From NCBI RefSeq assembly GCF_030691135.1, contig NZ_JAUYFA010000110.1, positions 1 to 57,666 on the forward strand: 57,666 bases of DNA, given 5' to 3'. Shown one piece after another: positions 47,968-57,666 of the stretch. Under the pieces are notes generated by a model. It did not search any database, was not told where the DNA came from, and saw only the letters and a list, made by a program, of their open reading frames with translations. A program made the translations under genes and the position numbers. The first letter of the stretch is position 1. The number at the start of each line of letters is the position of its first letter. Origin of the DNA: Phreatobacter sp. Its GTDB lineage: Bacteria; Pseudomonadota; Alphaproteobacteria; Rhizobiales; Phreatobacteraceae.

Positions 47968-49047
47968 TCAGTATGGGAACGGCCAGACCCTGAGCTTCTG
48001 CTTGGCGATTTGCCAGAGCCGGGCGAGGCCGTGCGGTTCGACGATCAGCAGGTAGATGGTGAGCGCGCCGATCACCATGACGACGATCTTCTCGGCGATG
48101 GCGCCGGTGATGGCGATGCCGATGGCGGGCAGGCCGAATTTCAGGATGGTCGGCAGGGCGACGATGAAACCGGCGCCGAAGAACGAGCCGATCATCGAGC
48201 CGAGCCCGCCGATGATCACCGCGAACAGGATGATGAAGGACAGGCGGATACCGAACTCTGTGCCGGCCTCGGCCCCGCCGAGATAGATGAACACGAAGAG
48301 CGCGCCCGAGACGCCGCAATAGAACGACGACACCGCGAAGGCGAGGAGCTTGGCCTCCAGCAGTTTGATGCCCATCAGCTGTGCGGCGATGTCCATGTCG
48401 CGCACCGCCATCCACGAGCGGCCGATTCGGCCGTGGACGATGTTCGAGGCGACCCAGGTCAGGACCACGACGAAGGTGAGGGCGATCAGGTACTTGACCT
48501 CGATGGCGGCGGTCGGCCCGGTGACGGGCACACCGAAGACCGTGCGCAACGGCACCTCGATGGCACCCGAGGGGTTGTAGTTGTAGAGCCAGGGGATGCG
48601 TACGAAGGCCCATTGCAGGAAGAACTGCGCGGCGAGCGTCGCGACGGCGAGGTAGAGACCCTTGATACGCAGGCTCGGCAGTCCGAACACCACCCCGATC
48701 GCCGCCGAGAAGAAGCCGGAGACGAGGATCCAGATGAGGATGTTCACATCGGGAAAGATCGTCGTCAGCTTGTAGCAGGCATAGGCGCCCACGCCCATGA
48801 AGGCGGCCGTTCCGAGCGAGATGAGGCCGGTATAGCCGGTGAGGATGTTGAGCCCTACCACCGCCAGGACCAGCGCCAGGAACGGCAGCATGATGGTCTT
48901 GAGGATGAAGTCGCTCGCCATCAGCGGCACGGCGACATAGGCCAGCGCCAGGATGATGATGATGCCGATGCGGTCCTGCCGCAGTGGGAAGATCGCCATG
49001 TCGGACTGGTAGGTCGTCTTGTACTGGCCGGCTTCGCGATAGAACAT
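47968..49047 (-). CDS. livM: Liv-type ABC transporter permease (LivM, second system)
   Basis: A 359-residue LivM permease with about ten hydrophobic segments. GLNILTGYTGLISLGTAAFM (about 63-82), coupling segment RIGRSWMAVRDMDIAAQLMG (about 212-231) and IIGGLGSMIGSFFGAGFIVA (about 279-298) mark the family. The N-terminal 20 residues (FYREAGQYKTTYQSDMAIFP) are longer than in the first system and typical of LivM proteins from ligase-linked operons. Starts 12 bp after livH. Confidence 0.92.
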   Translation of the reverse strand: MFYREAGQYKTTYQSDMAIFPLRQDRIGIIIILALAYVAVPLMASDFILKTIMLPFLALVLAVVGLNILTGYTGLISLGTAAFMGVGAYACYKLTTIFPDVNILIWILVSGFFSAAIGVVFGLPSLRIKGLYLAVATLAAQFFLQWAFVRIPWLYNYNPSGAIEVPLRTVFGVPVTGPTAAIEVKYLIALTFVVVLTWVASNIVHGRIGRSWMAVRDMDIAAQLMGIKLLEAKLLAFAVSSFYCGVSGALFVFIYLGGAEAGTEFGIRLSFIILFAVIIGGLGSMIGSFFGAGFIVALPTILKFGLPAIGIAITGAIAEKIVVMVIGALTIYLLIVEPHGLARLWQIAKQKLRVWPFPY

Positions 49048-49059
49048 GGGACGCTCCGG

Positions 49060-50181
49060 TCAGATCCGCTCGATGATCTTGTCACCGAACAGGCCCTGCG
49101 GCCTGAACATGAGGAACATCAGCGCGATGATGTAGGCGAGCCAGCTCTCGATGCCGCCGCCGAGCAACGGACCCCAGTAGAACTCGCCGATCTTCTCGCC
49201 GATGCCGATGATGAGGCCGCCGACGATGGCGCCGGGAATGGAGGTGAAGCCGCCGACGATCAGCACCGGCAGCGCCTTCAGCGCGATGATCTCCAGCGCG
49301 AAGGAGACGTCGGAGCGCGCTCCCCACATGATGCCAGTGAACAGCGCCACGATGCCGGCGGTGAACCAGACGATCACCCAGATCTGGTTGAGCGAGATAC
49401 CGACCGACAGCGCGGCCTTGTGGCTGTCGGCGACAGCCCTGAGCGCCCGCCCGATGCGGGTATACTGAAAGAAGAAGCCGAGCACGGCGATCATCACCGC
49501 GGCGATGATGGCCGCCGCCACGTCGAGGTGCTGGATGTTGATGCGGCCGCCCGCGAAGTCGAGCATCGTCGACCCTGTCGGCAGGCCGAGCTGCGACGTG
49601 ATCATCACCTTCGGGCTGCCGCCGAAGATATATTCGCCGAAGCCGATCAGGAAATAGGTCAGGCCGACGGTCGCCATCAGCATGATGATGTCGGGCTGAT
49701 TGACCAGTGGACGCAGCACGATGCGCTCCACGGCGACAGCGAGGACGAACATGATGCCGACGGCGCCGGCCAGCGCCACGATCGCCGCGATGAAGCCCGG
49801 CGGCATCCCCACAGTGAGCGTCAGGAACTCGTAGAAGCCGACGAGGGACAGGGCGGCGAAGACCACCATGATGCCCTGGGCGAAATTGAAGACGCCCGAG
49901 GCCTTGAAGATCAGGACGAAGCCCAGGGCGATGAGCGAGTAGAGCACGCCGGCGACGAACCCCTCCCAGACCGTCTGGACCAGGAGATCCGGCATGTCGA
50001 CCATCGAAACGAAGGGATCGACGAAGATCTTGTAGGTCCAGTCGTTGCGCGTGATCGTGCCGGTCTGCGTGGCCACCACCAGTGCGGCGATGAACAGGGC
50101 GAGGGCGCCGCCGGCGATCAGGCCGTTACGCTGGCCCTCGCCGAGGAACGGCTTGCGTGTCGTCAGGGTGACATCCGTCAT
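49060..50181 (-). CDS. livH: Liv-type ABC transporter permease (LivH, second system)
   Basis: A 373-residue LivH permease. It has an extra N-terminal region of about 60 residues (RNGLIAGGALALFIAALVVA and an amphipathic segment) before the usual GVLYSLIALGFVLIFKASGV, FNFAQGIMVVFAALSLVGFY. Later landmarks are RIGRALRAVADSHKAALSVG coupling loop (about 248-267) and VGGFTSIPGAIVGGLIIGIG. Ends 12 bp before livM and begins 10 bp after livG. Confidence 0.92.
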   Translation of the reverse strand: MTDVTLTTRKPFLGEGQRNGLIAGGALALFIAALVVATQTGTITRNDWTYKIFVDPFVSMVDMPDLLVQTVWEGFVAGVLYSLIALGFVLIFKASGVFNFAQGIMVVFAALSLVGFYEFLTLTVGMPPGFIAAIVALAGAVGIMFVLAVAVERIVLRPLVNQPDIIMLMATVGLTYFLIGFGEYIFGGSPKVMITSQLGLPTGSTMLDFAGGRINIQHLDVAAAIIAAVMIAVLGFFFQYTRIGRALRAVADSHKAALSVGISLNQIWVIVWFTAGIVALFTGIMWGARSDVSFALEIIALKALPVLIVGGFTSIPGAIVGGLIIGIGEKIGEFYWGPLLGGGIESWLAYIIALMFLMFRPQGLFGDKIIERI

Positions 50182-50191
50182 GACCCGTCCC

Positions 50192-50988
<797 letters not shown>

Positions 50989-50992
<4 letters not shown>

Positions 50993-53037
50993 TCCGCGGC
51001 CTCCCTGAACGGGGTGCCGGCGACGGGATGGATGGTCATCTCGATGATCTCCACATCGCCCTCGATGACGCCCTTGCGTCCGTCCTCGAAGGTCACCTCG
51101 GTGCGGATCCGGCCGCGCTTCGACCCGTCGTAGAGCGCCTCGACCAGCGGCAGGTAGCGCTCGGCGATGAAGCCGCGGCGCACCTTCTGGGTGCGCGTCA
51201 GTTCGCCGTCATCGGCATCCAGTTCCTTGTGCAGGGCGAGGAAGCGCCGGATCTGGGCGCCGCCCATCAGGGGCTCCTCGGCGAGCGACCGGTTCACCGC
51301 GTCGACATGGGCGGTCAGCGTCTTCAGCACGTCCCGGTTTCCGGCGAGCTCCTGGTAGGAGCCGTAGGAGACATTGTTGCGCTCGGCCCAGGAGCCGACC
51401 GCGGTCAGGTCGATGTTGAGGAAGCAGGTGACGAAGTCGCGATCCTGGCCGAAGGCCACCACTTCCTTGATGTTCGGATAGAACTTGAGCTTGTTCTCGA
51501 TATATTTCGGCGCGAACAGCGCGCCCGAGCGCAGCTTGCCGACATCCTTGGCCCGGTCGATGATCTTCAGGTGGCCGGTCTTCGGATCGAAGAAGCCGGC
51601 ATCGCCGGAGCGCACCCAGCCGTCGGCGGTCTTGGTCTCGGCCGTCTTCTCGGGATCCTTGTAATAGCCGAGGAAGACGCCGGGCGAGCGGTAGAGCACC
51701 TCGCCGCTGTCGTCGATCTTCAGCTCGACATCGATATTCGGCTTGCCGACCGTATCGGCATAGATCTCGCCGTCGGGCTGGGCGGTGATGTAGACGCTGG
51801 CTTCCGTCTGCCCGTAGAGCTGCTTCAGGTTGATGCCGAGCGAACGGAAGAACTTGAAGATCTCCGGCCCGATCGCCTCGCCCGCCGTGTAGCCGACGCG
51901 GATATTGGTGAGCCCGAAGCGGTTCTTCAGCGGACCGTAGACCAGCACCTCGCCGACCGCATATTGCAGCCGGGCGCCGAGCGGCACCGACTCCTTGTTG
52001 AGGATCTTCTCGCCCCATTCCTTGGCGACGCCGAGGAAGTAGTCGAACATCTTCTTCTTCAGGGGCCCGGCATCCTCCATGCGAACCATGGTCTGGGTGA
52101 GCAGGTTCTCGTAGACGCGCGGCGGCGCGAAGGCATAGGACGTGCCGATCTCGCGACGATCCTCGACCACGGTCTCGGCGCTCTCCGGACAGTTCACGCA
52201 GAAGCCGAGCACGTAGGACTGGGCGTAGGAGAAGATGTTGTCGCCGACCCAGGCCAGCGGCAGGTAGGCGATGGTCTCCTCCGTCTCGGTGAGGCCGTCG
52301 AACAGCCCCCCGTTCCGCGCCGAGACGATGACGTTGTCGTTCGACAGCATGACGCCCTTCGGCCGCCCTGTCGTGCCGGACGTGTAGAGCATGATGGCGA
52401 GGTCGGAGCCCTTGCCCGTCGCGATCGCCGCGTCGAGCGCCGCGACCTTGGCGGGATCACCCGCCGCCCGGCGGCCGATCTCCTGCACCTCCTCGAAGGA
52501 GTGCATGCGCGAATGGTCGTAGTCCCTCAGGCCCCGCGGCTCGTCGTAGATCACATGGGCGAGGTGCGGCAGCCGCTCGGAAACCGACAGCAGCTTGTCC
52601 ACCTGTTCCTGGTCCTCGACCATGGCCATCGAGGCTTCGGCATGTTCGAGGACATAGGCCATCTCGTCGGCGACCGAGTCGGAATAGACCGGGACAGGGA
52701 CCCCGCCCCAGGACTGGATGGCGGCCATGGACCAGTAGAGCTTCGGCCTGTTGCGCCCGACGATGGCGACCTTGTCGCCGCGCTTCAGGCCGAGTTCGCC
52801 GAGGCCGAGCGCGAAATCGCGCACCTCGCGGGCCACCTCGGCCCAGGTCCACGTCCGCCAGATCCCGAGATCCTTGTGGCGCATGGCGGGGCGCGCGGCG
52901 AAACGCACTGCGTTCAGCTCCAGGAGCTTCGGAAATGTGTCGTGAGCACCTGTCACGGCGCGCGCGTCGGCGTGGTGAGCCACGGCCGGCGTCCTCCCTG
53001 TTTCCTCGTCTGCTGCAGCCGAAGGGCGCAGCGGCAT
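50989..53037 (-). CDS. AMP-forming acyl-CoA synthetase (long-chain/FadD-like)
   Basis: A 682-residue ANL-family ligase: acid + ATP + CoA to acyl-CoA + AMP + PPi. P-loop-like YTSGTTGRPKGV is at 218-229, followed by LPLAWVGDNIFSYA, YGQTEASVY (adenylate site) and DGWVRSGDAGFF with the hinge Asp, then RAKDVGKLRSGALFAPKYIE. The last 150 residues are longer than in short ligases. Start: ATG 53037 has GAGGGA nearly adjacent; a GTG at 52983 has GGGAGG at good spacing, so the true N terminus may be 18 residues shorter. First gene of the liv operon, so imported acid is probably activated as it enters. Confidence 0.88.
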
Positions 53038-53135
53038 TCCCTCTACGGCCCGTTTTCCGGTCCTGTAACGTCCCGGTTTCGGGCTCTGTGTCGCGACGGT
53101 TCCGTTCGCGGGGCAACCGGACCGACGTCGAGCGG

Positions 53136-53164
53136 ATAGTTGAACGCACGTTCGGCGAAATCAA
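53136..53164 (-). promoter_or_regulatory. Candidate promoter with embedded palindromic operator before the ligase-liv operon
   Basis: On the minus strand TTGATT (53164-53159) and AACTAT (53141-53136) are 17 bp apart. In that spacer lies GAACG-N2-CGTTC (53142-53153), a perfect palindrome of the TetR-operator kind. A repressor bound there would block polymerase. On the plus strand the same 248-bp gap also carries a GGCTATAGCC palindrome (53175-53184) on the AraC-gene side. Confidence 0.4.
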
Positions 53165-53285
53165 GAGGACCAAAGGCTATAGCCGGCTCGGCCGGACGGC
53201 CGATGGCGGTTACGGAAAGCGAGAGACCGCCCGGCAGGCCGCTTTTCTTCAAGAACCCCCGGTCCCCCGTGGTAAGAGGTCGCGG

Positions 53286-54152
53286 ATGACCCCTGCCGGC
53301 GACACCAGTGACGCGATGAGCCTCGGGCCGCTCTCGGCCGGCGAAACGGCGCGTTTCTTCACGGCACACAGGCTCAACGGCATCGACTGCCTCAGCGCCA
53401 CCTTCCGCACCCATGTCTATCCCCCGCACATGCACGACACCTACGTCGTCGGCACCATCGAGAGCGGCTGGGAGAAGGTCTCGGCGCTTGGCATGAAGGG
53501 CCACGCGGGGCCGGGCGATCTGGTCTTCGTCATGCCGCAGGACGTCCATGACGGTGCGCCAGCCGAGGGAGGCTATTCCTACCGTATGACCTATCCGGGG
53601 CAGGACTTCCTGCGCGACCTCGCGGAGGCCGTAACCCGGCGTCCCGTCACCGCAGCGCCCTTCTTCCGCGATCCCGTCGTCCACGATCCCGAAGGCGCGC
53701 GCCTCTTCGCGGCTGCGCACCACGCGCTTGAGGCGGGGGGCCAGGGCCTGGCCGGCGAGGAATTGCTGCTGCGCGCCTATGCCCGTGCCATCGTGCTCCA
53801 TGCCGGTGTCCCACCGGCACCGATCGGCAGCGAGGCAGGGCCCGTTCGCCGCGTGCGCGACCTGATCGAGGCTCGCTATGCTGAGGACCTCAGCCTTGCC
53901 GAACTCGCCACCGTCGCCGGCTGTACCCGCCACCATCTGATCCGCGTCTTCCGACAGCAGATCGGCATCACGCCCCACGCCTATATCGTCGACATACGCG
54001 TGCGACGGGCGCAGAACAGGCTGCGGGCGGGCGACGCGCCGGCCGATGTCGCTGCGGAGGTCGGCTTTGCCGACCAGGCCCACCTGACCCGCGCCTTCAG
54101 GGCCCGCATCGGTGTACCGCCGGCCGCCTATCGCCGTGCCGTCGCAGCCTGA
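53286..54152 (+). CDS. AraC-family transcriptional regulator
   Basis: A 288-residue regulator. The N-terminal 160 residues are a cupin effector domain (FRTHVYPPHMHDTYVVGTIE with three His, then GDLVFVMPQDVHDGAPAEGG); the C-terminal 100 hold two helix-turn-helix motifs (LSLAELATVAGCTRHHLIRV, then DVAAEVGFADQAHLTRAFRA with the AraC PxAYRR end). AGAGGT lies 6 bases upstream of ATG 53286. AraC genes of this sort usually control the adjacent azlCD exporter genes, 81 bp downstream, probably sensing an amino acid. Divergent from the ligase-liv operon, so it could also act there. Confidence 0.9.
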   Translation: MTPAGDTSDAMSLGPLSAGETARFFTAHRLNGIDCLSATFRTHVYPPHMHDTYVVGTIESGWEKVSALGMKGHAGPGDLVFVMPQDVHDGAPAEGGYSYRMTYPGQDFLRDLAEAVTRRPVTAAPFFRDPVVHDPEGARLFAAAHHALEAGGQGLAGEELLLRAYARAIVLHAGVPPAPIGSEAGPVRRVRDLIEARYAEDLSLAELATVAGCTRHHLIRVFRQQIGITPHAYIVDIRVRRAQNRLRAGDAPADVAAEVGFADQAHLTRAFRARIGVPPAAYRRAVAA

Positions 54153-54233
54153 GCGGGATCAGAGCGCACCACAGTCGGCCACATGCCGTTTTCGTTCAAG
54201 AAACCGCTCCCCCGCATGTGAGAAGCAGGTGCG

Positions 54234-54947
54234 ATGTCTGACCTGCCAGAATCCCAGTACGCCGAATTCCGCGACGGCCTGGTCGAGCTTCTGCCGGCCA
54301 TGGTGGCCGCGGCCCCGATCGCCCTGCTCTATGGCGCCATCGCCACAGGCAAGGGCCTGTCGCCGCTCGAGGTGACGCTGTCCTCCGCCCTTGTTTTCGC
54401 GGGCGGTGCCCAGCTCGCCGCCATCGAGCTGTGGACGGTCCCGGTGCCCATCGCCGCCCTCGTCCTCTCCACCGTCCTCATCAATGCCCGCTACATCCTG
54501 ATGAGCGCGTCGCTGGCGCCGAAGGTTGCCCATCTCCCCTTCGGCGCCAGGCTGCTGGGCTTCCACGCGCTCGCCGACGAGAACTGGGCCCTCGCCGAGC
54601 GCCGCGCCGCTAGCCGGCGCCTCACCGCCGCCTATTTCTTCGGGTCCGGCGCGGTCTTCTGGGTCAACTGGGTCGCCTGGTCCTGGGCAGGAACGGTTCT
54701 GGGGCCTCTGCTCGGCGATCCCCGCCGCTTCGGCGCCGATTTCGCCTTCACTGCCATCTTCATCGGCCTCGTCGCCGGCTTCCTCACCACGCGCCGCGCC
54801 GGCATCGTCGTCGTCGCCAGCGCCGCGGCGGCGACGGCCGCACACCTCGCCTTCGGCTCGCCCTGGCATGTTCTCGCCGGCGCCTTCGCCGGCATGGCGG
54901 CCGCCGTTCTCGCCTGGCGCGCCGATGCGGAGGGCGAGCCGGCATGA
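54234..54947 (+). CDS. azlC: AzlC-family amino-acid exporter, large subunit
   Basis: A 237-residue inner-membrane protein with about seven spans: LLPAMVAAAPIALLYGAIAT, SSALVFAGGAQLAAIELWTV, NARYILMSASLAPKVAHLPF (a family hallmark), DENWALAERRA and later hydrophobic helices. With AzlD it exports branched-chain amino acids and analogues. Regulator-azlC-azlD is a standard module. The azlD start overlaps by 4 bp (ATGA). Confidence 0.9.
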   Translation: MSDLPESQYAEFRDGLVELLPAMVAAAPIALLYGAIATGKGLSPLEVTLSSALVFAGGAQLAAIELWTVPVPIAALVLSTVLINARYILMSASLAPKVAHLPFGARLLGFHALADENWALAERRAASRRLTAAYFFGSGAVFWVNWVAWSWAGTVLGPLLGDPRRFGADFAFTAIFIGLVAGFLTTRRAGIVVVASAAAATAAHLAFGSPWHVLAGAFAGMAAAVLAWRADAEGEPA

Positions 54948-55246
54948 GCCTTGATCCCGTCACGCTCCTCGCCATCCTCGGCATGGCACTCGCCACCTAT
55001 GGCTGTCGACTGACCGGTCTCCTGCTCGGAGGGCGCCTTGCTCTGTCGGGCCGGTCCAAGGCAGCCCTCGACGCCATCCCTCCGGCCGTGCTGACGGCCG
55101 TCATCGCACCGACCCTGCTCGCCACCGGCTGGCCGGAAACGCTGGCGGGAGCGATCACCATCCTCGCCGCGCTGCGCCTGCCGCTGATCGCGGTCATCGC
55201 CATCGGCGTCGCCAGTGTCGTGGTCCTGCGCCTGCTGGCGGGGTGA
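54944..55246 (+). CDS. azlD: AzlD-family amino-acid exporter, small subunit
   Basis: A 100-residue protein with four short hydrophobic helices: VTLLAILGMALATYGCRLTG, LDAIPPAVLTAVIAPTLLAT and AITILAALRLPLIAVIAIGV. The GRLALSGRSKAALDAIPPAV loop is typical of AzlD. It works only together with AzlC; co-translated by the ATGA overlap. The convergent DMT transporter gene ends 7 bp away with no visible terminator between them. Confidence 0.88.
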   Translation: MSLDPVTLLAILGMALATYGCRLTGLLLGGRLALSGRSKAALDAIPPAVLTAVIAPTLLATGWPETLAGAITILAALRLPLIAVIAIGVASVVVLRLLAG

Positions 55247-55253
55247 CGACCGC

Positions 55254-56132
55254 TCAGGCCCGCGGACGTCCCAGCCCCACGGCAATCGCGATGCCGGAGG
55301 CGACGATGAGCCCGATCCCGGCGAAGGTCACGACATCGGGCCGCTCGGCGAAGAACACCATGCCGATGACGAGGGCGAAGGCCGTCTTGGTGTAGTTGAA
55401 GGGTCCGACCTGCGAGACCGGCGCCATGCGGAACGCCTGGATGATCGCCGCCTGGCCGCCGGCGAGCAGAAGCCCGGCGAGGCCGATCATCAGCGTCTGC
55501 TCGATGCCCATGGGTGCGAGACCCTGGATCGCGGCGAGAAGCATGGCAGCGACCATGACGACGCTGACGGTGGAAAAGGTCACGGTGCCCGACGCGATAT
55601 GGGCCGGGAGAAACTTCACGGTGATGTCGCGGAACACGAAGCAGACCGTGGTGGCGAGCACCAGCCCGATCGCCGGATCGAAGCCGGAGGAAAACGGGCG
55701 CGCGATGAGCACGATGCCGACGAAGCCGCAGATCACCACCAGCCACTGGACCGGGCTCACCTTCTCGCCGAGCACCAGCACGGCGATCGGCAGCAGGAAC
55801 ATCGGCATCGACTGGGACACCGCCGTCACGTCGCCGATCGGCATGCGCCAGAGCGCCTGGAACAGGAAGAACACCGCAAGCCCCTCCGCCAGCGAACGAC
55901 CGACGACCAGCGGGTGCCAGTAGCCGCGCAGCGAGAACCGCGTGCCCGAGACGGCGAGCCAGGCCGCGACGCCGAGGGTTGCGAAGATGCCGCGCACGCC
56001 GAGCGACTGGGCGACCGTCAGCGAGCCCATATAGGCCTTGACGATGGCGTCGTTGGTGGCGAACAGAAACATCCCGAGCGTCATCAGCGCCATGCCGACG
56101 CGCAGCTTGCGAGCCTCCTCCGGCCCGTTCAC
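55254..56132 (-). CDS. EamA/DMT-family transporter
   Basis: A 292-residue permease of the drug/metabolite transporter superfamily with two EamA repeats and ten spans. The first repeat starts ALMTLGMFLFATNDAIVKAY, followed by FLFQALWRMPIGDVTAVSQS; the second contains VCFVFRDITVKFLPAHIASG and FRMAPVSQVGPFNYTKTAFA near the end. The GTG at 56132 overlaps the kdsD stop by 4 bp (GTGA), which suggests coupled translation; an ATG 39 bases later (56093) is the alternative. Solute unknown. Confidence 0.82.
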   Translation of the reverse strand: MNGPEEARKLRVGMALMTLGMFLFATNDAIVKAYMGSLTVAQSLGVRGIFATLGVAAWLAVSGTRFSLRGYWHPLVVGRSLAEGLAVFFLFQALWRMPIGDVTAVSQSMPMFLLPIAVLVLGEKVSPVQWLVVICGFVGIVLIARPFSSGFDPAIGLVLATTVCFVFRDITVKFLPAHIASGTVTFSTVSVVMVAAMLLAAIQGLAPMGIEQTLMIGLAGLLLAGGQAAIIQAFRMAPVSQVGPFNYTKTAFALVIGMVFFAERPDVVTFAGIGLIVASGIAIAVGLGRPRA

Positions 56133-57124
56133 GCCACGCCCGCACGCAGGAGATCGTGGACGTGCAGGATTCCCACCGGCCGCCCGCCTTCGACCGCGAA
56201 GAGCGCGGTGATCTTGGTGCGGTTCAGGAGGTCGAGGATCTCGCTCGCCAACTGGTCCGGGCGAGCGGTCTTCGGCGCCCGGGTCATCACGGCCTCGACC
56301 GGCATCGCCAGGAGATCGGATTTCATGTGGCGCCGCAGATCGCCGTCGGTGACGATGCCGGCCAGCGCGCCGCCGGCATCGACGATGCCGCAGCAGCCGA
56401 AGCCCTTGGCGGTCATCTCGATCAGCACCTCGCTCATCGGCGTGCCGAGCCGCTTCAGCGGCAGGGCCTCGCCCTGATGCATCACGTCGCGGACCTGGGC
56501 GAGGACGGCGCCGAGCTTGCCGCCCGGGTGGAAGGTGCGGAAATCCGCAGCGGTGAAGCCGCGTTCCTCCAGCAGCGCGATGGCCAGCGCATCGCCGATG
56601 GCGAGTTGCATGAGCGTCGAGGTCGTCGGCGCCAGCCCGTTGGGGCAGGCCTCCTCGGCCCGCGGCAGGCCGAGGACGACGTCGGCAGCCTTGCCGAGGG
56701 CCGATTCTCCCGCCGAGGTAATGGCGACCAGCCCGACGCCGAAGCGGCGGGAAAAGGCGACGAGGTCGCGCAGCTCGACCGTCTCGCCAGACCAGGAGAG
56801 GGCGAGGATGGCGTCGTCGACCGTCACCATCCCGAGATCGCCGTGGCTGGCCTCGCCCGGATGGACGAAGAAGGCCGGCGTTCCCGTGGAGGCGAGCGTC
56901 GCGGCGATCTTGCGCCCGACATGGCCGGACTTGCCCATGCCGGTGACGATGACCCGGCCCTTGACGTCCTTCAGGAGAGCGACGGCCGCCGCGAAGGGCT
57001 CGCCGAGACCATTGGAAAGCGCAGCCTCGAGCGCAGCGAGGCCGGCGGCCTCGACCGACAGGGTGCGGAGCGCCGAGGCGAGGGCGGTGGACCGAGGATC
57101 GGACGAGGACGGGTGTGTGGCCAT
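56129..57124 (-). CDS. kdsD: KpsF/GutQ/KdsD-type arabinose-5-phosphate isomerase
   Basis: Converts ribulose-5-phosphate to arabinose-5-phosphate for Kdo synthesis (lipopolysaccharide core). The 331-residue protein has a SIS domain (GMGKSGHVGRKIAATLASTG about 61-80; HPGEASHGDLGMV about 87-99; SWSGETVEL) and two CBS domains (MHQGEALPLKRLGTPMSEVL; MTRAPKTARPDQLASEILDL). These features fit KdsD/GutQ/KpsF alike. First gene of a two-gene unit with the DMT transporter; divergent from the truncated exported-protein gene. ATG 57124. Confidence 0.9.
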   Translation of the reverse strand: MATHPSSSDPRSTALASALRTLSVEAAGLAALEAALSNGLGEPFAAAVALLKDVKGRVIVTGMGKSGHVGRKIAATLASTGTPAFFVHPGEASHGDLGMVTVDDAILALSWSGETVELRDLVAFSRRFGVGLVAITSAGESALGKAADVVLGLPRAEEACPNGLAPTTSTLMQLAIGDALAIALLEERGFTAADFRTFHPGGKLGAVLAQVRDVMHQGEALPLKRLGTPMSEVLIEMTAKGFGCCGIVDAGGALAGIVTDGDLRRHMKSDLLAMPVEAVMTRAPKTARPDQLASEILDLLNRTKITALFAVEGGRPVGILHVHDLLRAGVA

Positions 57125-57312
57125 GGCTCAGCATCGAAGGCCGGACCGTCCGGCTGGAACCCGGCGCCGGCGGGGCTGGCGGGAGGCCGGTCCCTGTAGC
57201 ATGACGCGGTGCGGGACGCATCCTCCGCAAAAGGCGAGCGCCTAGCATCAACCCCGCGTTAACCACGGCTCTTTACTTCTCGTTGAGGAAATCCGCGGGG
57301 AAGAATCGCGTC

Positions 57313-57666
57313 TTGGGTCACATCGCCCGCCTGCTGTTGGGTGTCAGCGTCCTAGCGCTCGTCCTTGCCGGGACGGGCTCGACGGCCTTCGCCCAGCGCC
57401 TGCAGACCGCGACGCCGCCGAGCAGCACGGACGATGCCGGTCGCGACGCCGGCTGGCAGGGCCTCGGACCTGTCGAACCACCGGCGCCGAACCCCCTCTC
57501 GGCCCCCCCGAGCGATGCCGATGCTGCCGGGCTGCGATCGACCGTCGCGCCGATGCCCGGCGAATCGCGCACCGTCGGCGCCCAGCGCGACAGGGCGCGG
57601 GCCGAGGCGCGGCGCGCGCCCTGGAATTCGCGCCCGAGCGGCCCCAACGCGCTGCCGCCCGATGCC
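57313..57666 (+). CDS. Exported protein of unknown function, N-terminal part
   Basis: The last 354 bases form an open frame that continues past the window. From TTG 57313 it reads a signal peptide (GHIARLLLGVSVLALVLAGT, cleavage near TAFAQ) and then a Pro/Ala/Arg-rich, probably disordered stretch of about 85 residues (VEPPAPNPLSAPPSDADAAG and further). The start is TTG with GGGGAAGAA upstream; another TTG lies 30 bases earlier. Such disordered leaders often precede outer-membrane beta-barrels in Rhizobiales, but the domain that would show this is outside the window. Confidence 0.6.
   Translation, partial: MGHIARLLLGVSVLALVLAGTGSTAFAQRLQTATPPSSTDDAGRDAGWQGLGPVEPPAPNPLSAPPSDADAAGLRSTVAPMPGESRTVGAQRDRARAEARRAPWNSRPSGPNALPPDA

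Noticed and set aside
52935-53285. N-terminal extension of the AraC regulator
   Set aside because: The 117 extra codons are Arg/Pro-rich without homology and overlap the divergent ligase gene and promoter; AGAGGT marks ATG 53286.

Overview
The window is GC-rich (roughly two thirds G+C by eye), densely coded DNA. It reads as the chromosome of a free-living, flagellated alphaproteobacterium of the order Rhizobiales/Hyphomicrobiales. Supporting features are the flagellin type, many branched-chain-amino-acid-type (Liv) and peptide ABC importers, PimC/PimD-like acyl-CoA dehydrogenases, a CaiB-type CoA transferase, a phasin-like protein and rhizobial-style intergenic palindromes. The genus cannot be fixed from sequence alone. 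No tRNA, rRNA, CRISPR array, prophage or intact insertion sequence was seen; one ABC exporter gene is a clear remnant.

Layout. 1-6271: 5' part of a flagellin gene (minus) with a structured mRNA leader. Divergent from it lie a small unknown gene and a four-gene nucleotide-sugar block: rfbF, a single-ORF epimerase/aminotransferase fusion, a GT2 glycosyltransferase and a WecD-like acetyltransferase. This block could make and attach an N-acetylated aminodeoxysugar, possibly to flagellin. 6324-8900: OmpA-family protein with a long Pro/Gly/Gln repeat region. 9077-13790: complete Liv-type importer livGFKHM. 14124-15068: SMP-30/gluconolactonase. 15131-18842: peptide importer (binding protein and two permeases, no ATPase). 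19080-19770: exporter remnant and a small exported protein. 19905-23471: acyl-CoA dehydrogenase pair split by a 43-bp perfect inverted repeat, with a divergent SDR. 23524-28581: aldehyde dehydrogenase, quinone reductase, phasin-like protein, then LOG and beta-CASP genes overlapping by 4 bp. 28685-31489: CoA transferase, enoyl-CoA hydratase and an SDR without its normal active site. 31511-37572: a good sigma-54 promoter match, then gamma-glutamyltransferase, DUF1028 protein and a second ATPase-less peptide importer. 37746-40782: FecBCD-type importer operon starting with a Mop (molybdate-binding) gene, hence probably molybdate/tungstate uptake. 40867-45482: acetyltransferase, epmA, thioesterase, efp, SnoaL-like protein, zinc peptidase. 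45558-53037: second Liv importer led by an acyl-CoA synthetase gene. 53286-55246: AraC regulator with azlCD. 55254-57124: DMT transporter and kdsD. 57313-end: start of an exported protein.

Themes. Import and degradation of organic and amino acids dominate: two Liv systems, two peptide systems, CoA ligation, dehydrogenation and hydration. Three transport operons carry a strong hairpin just after the binding-protein gene. Palindromic repeats of at least three families occupy intergenic gaps.
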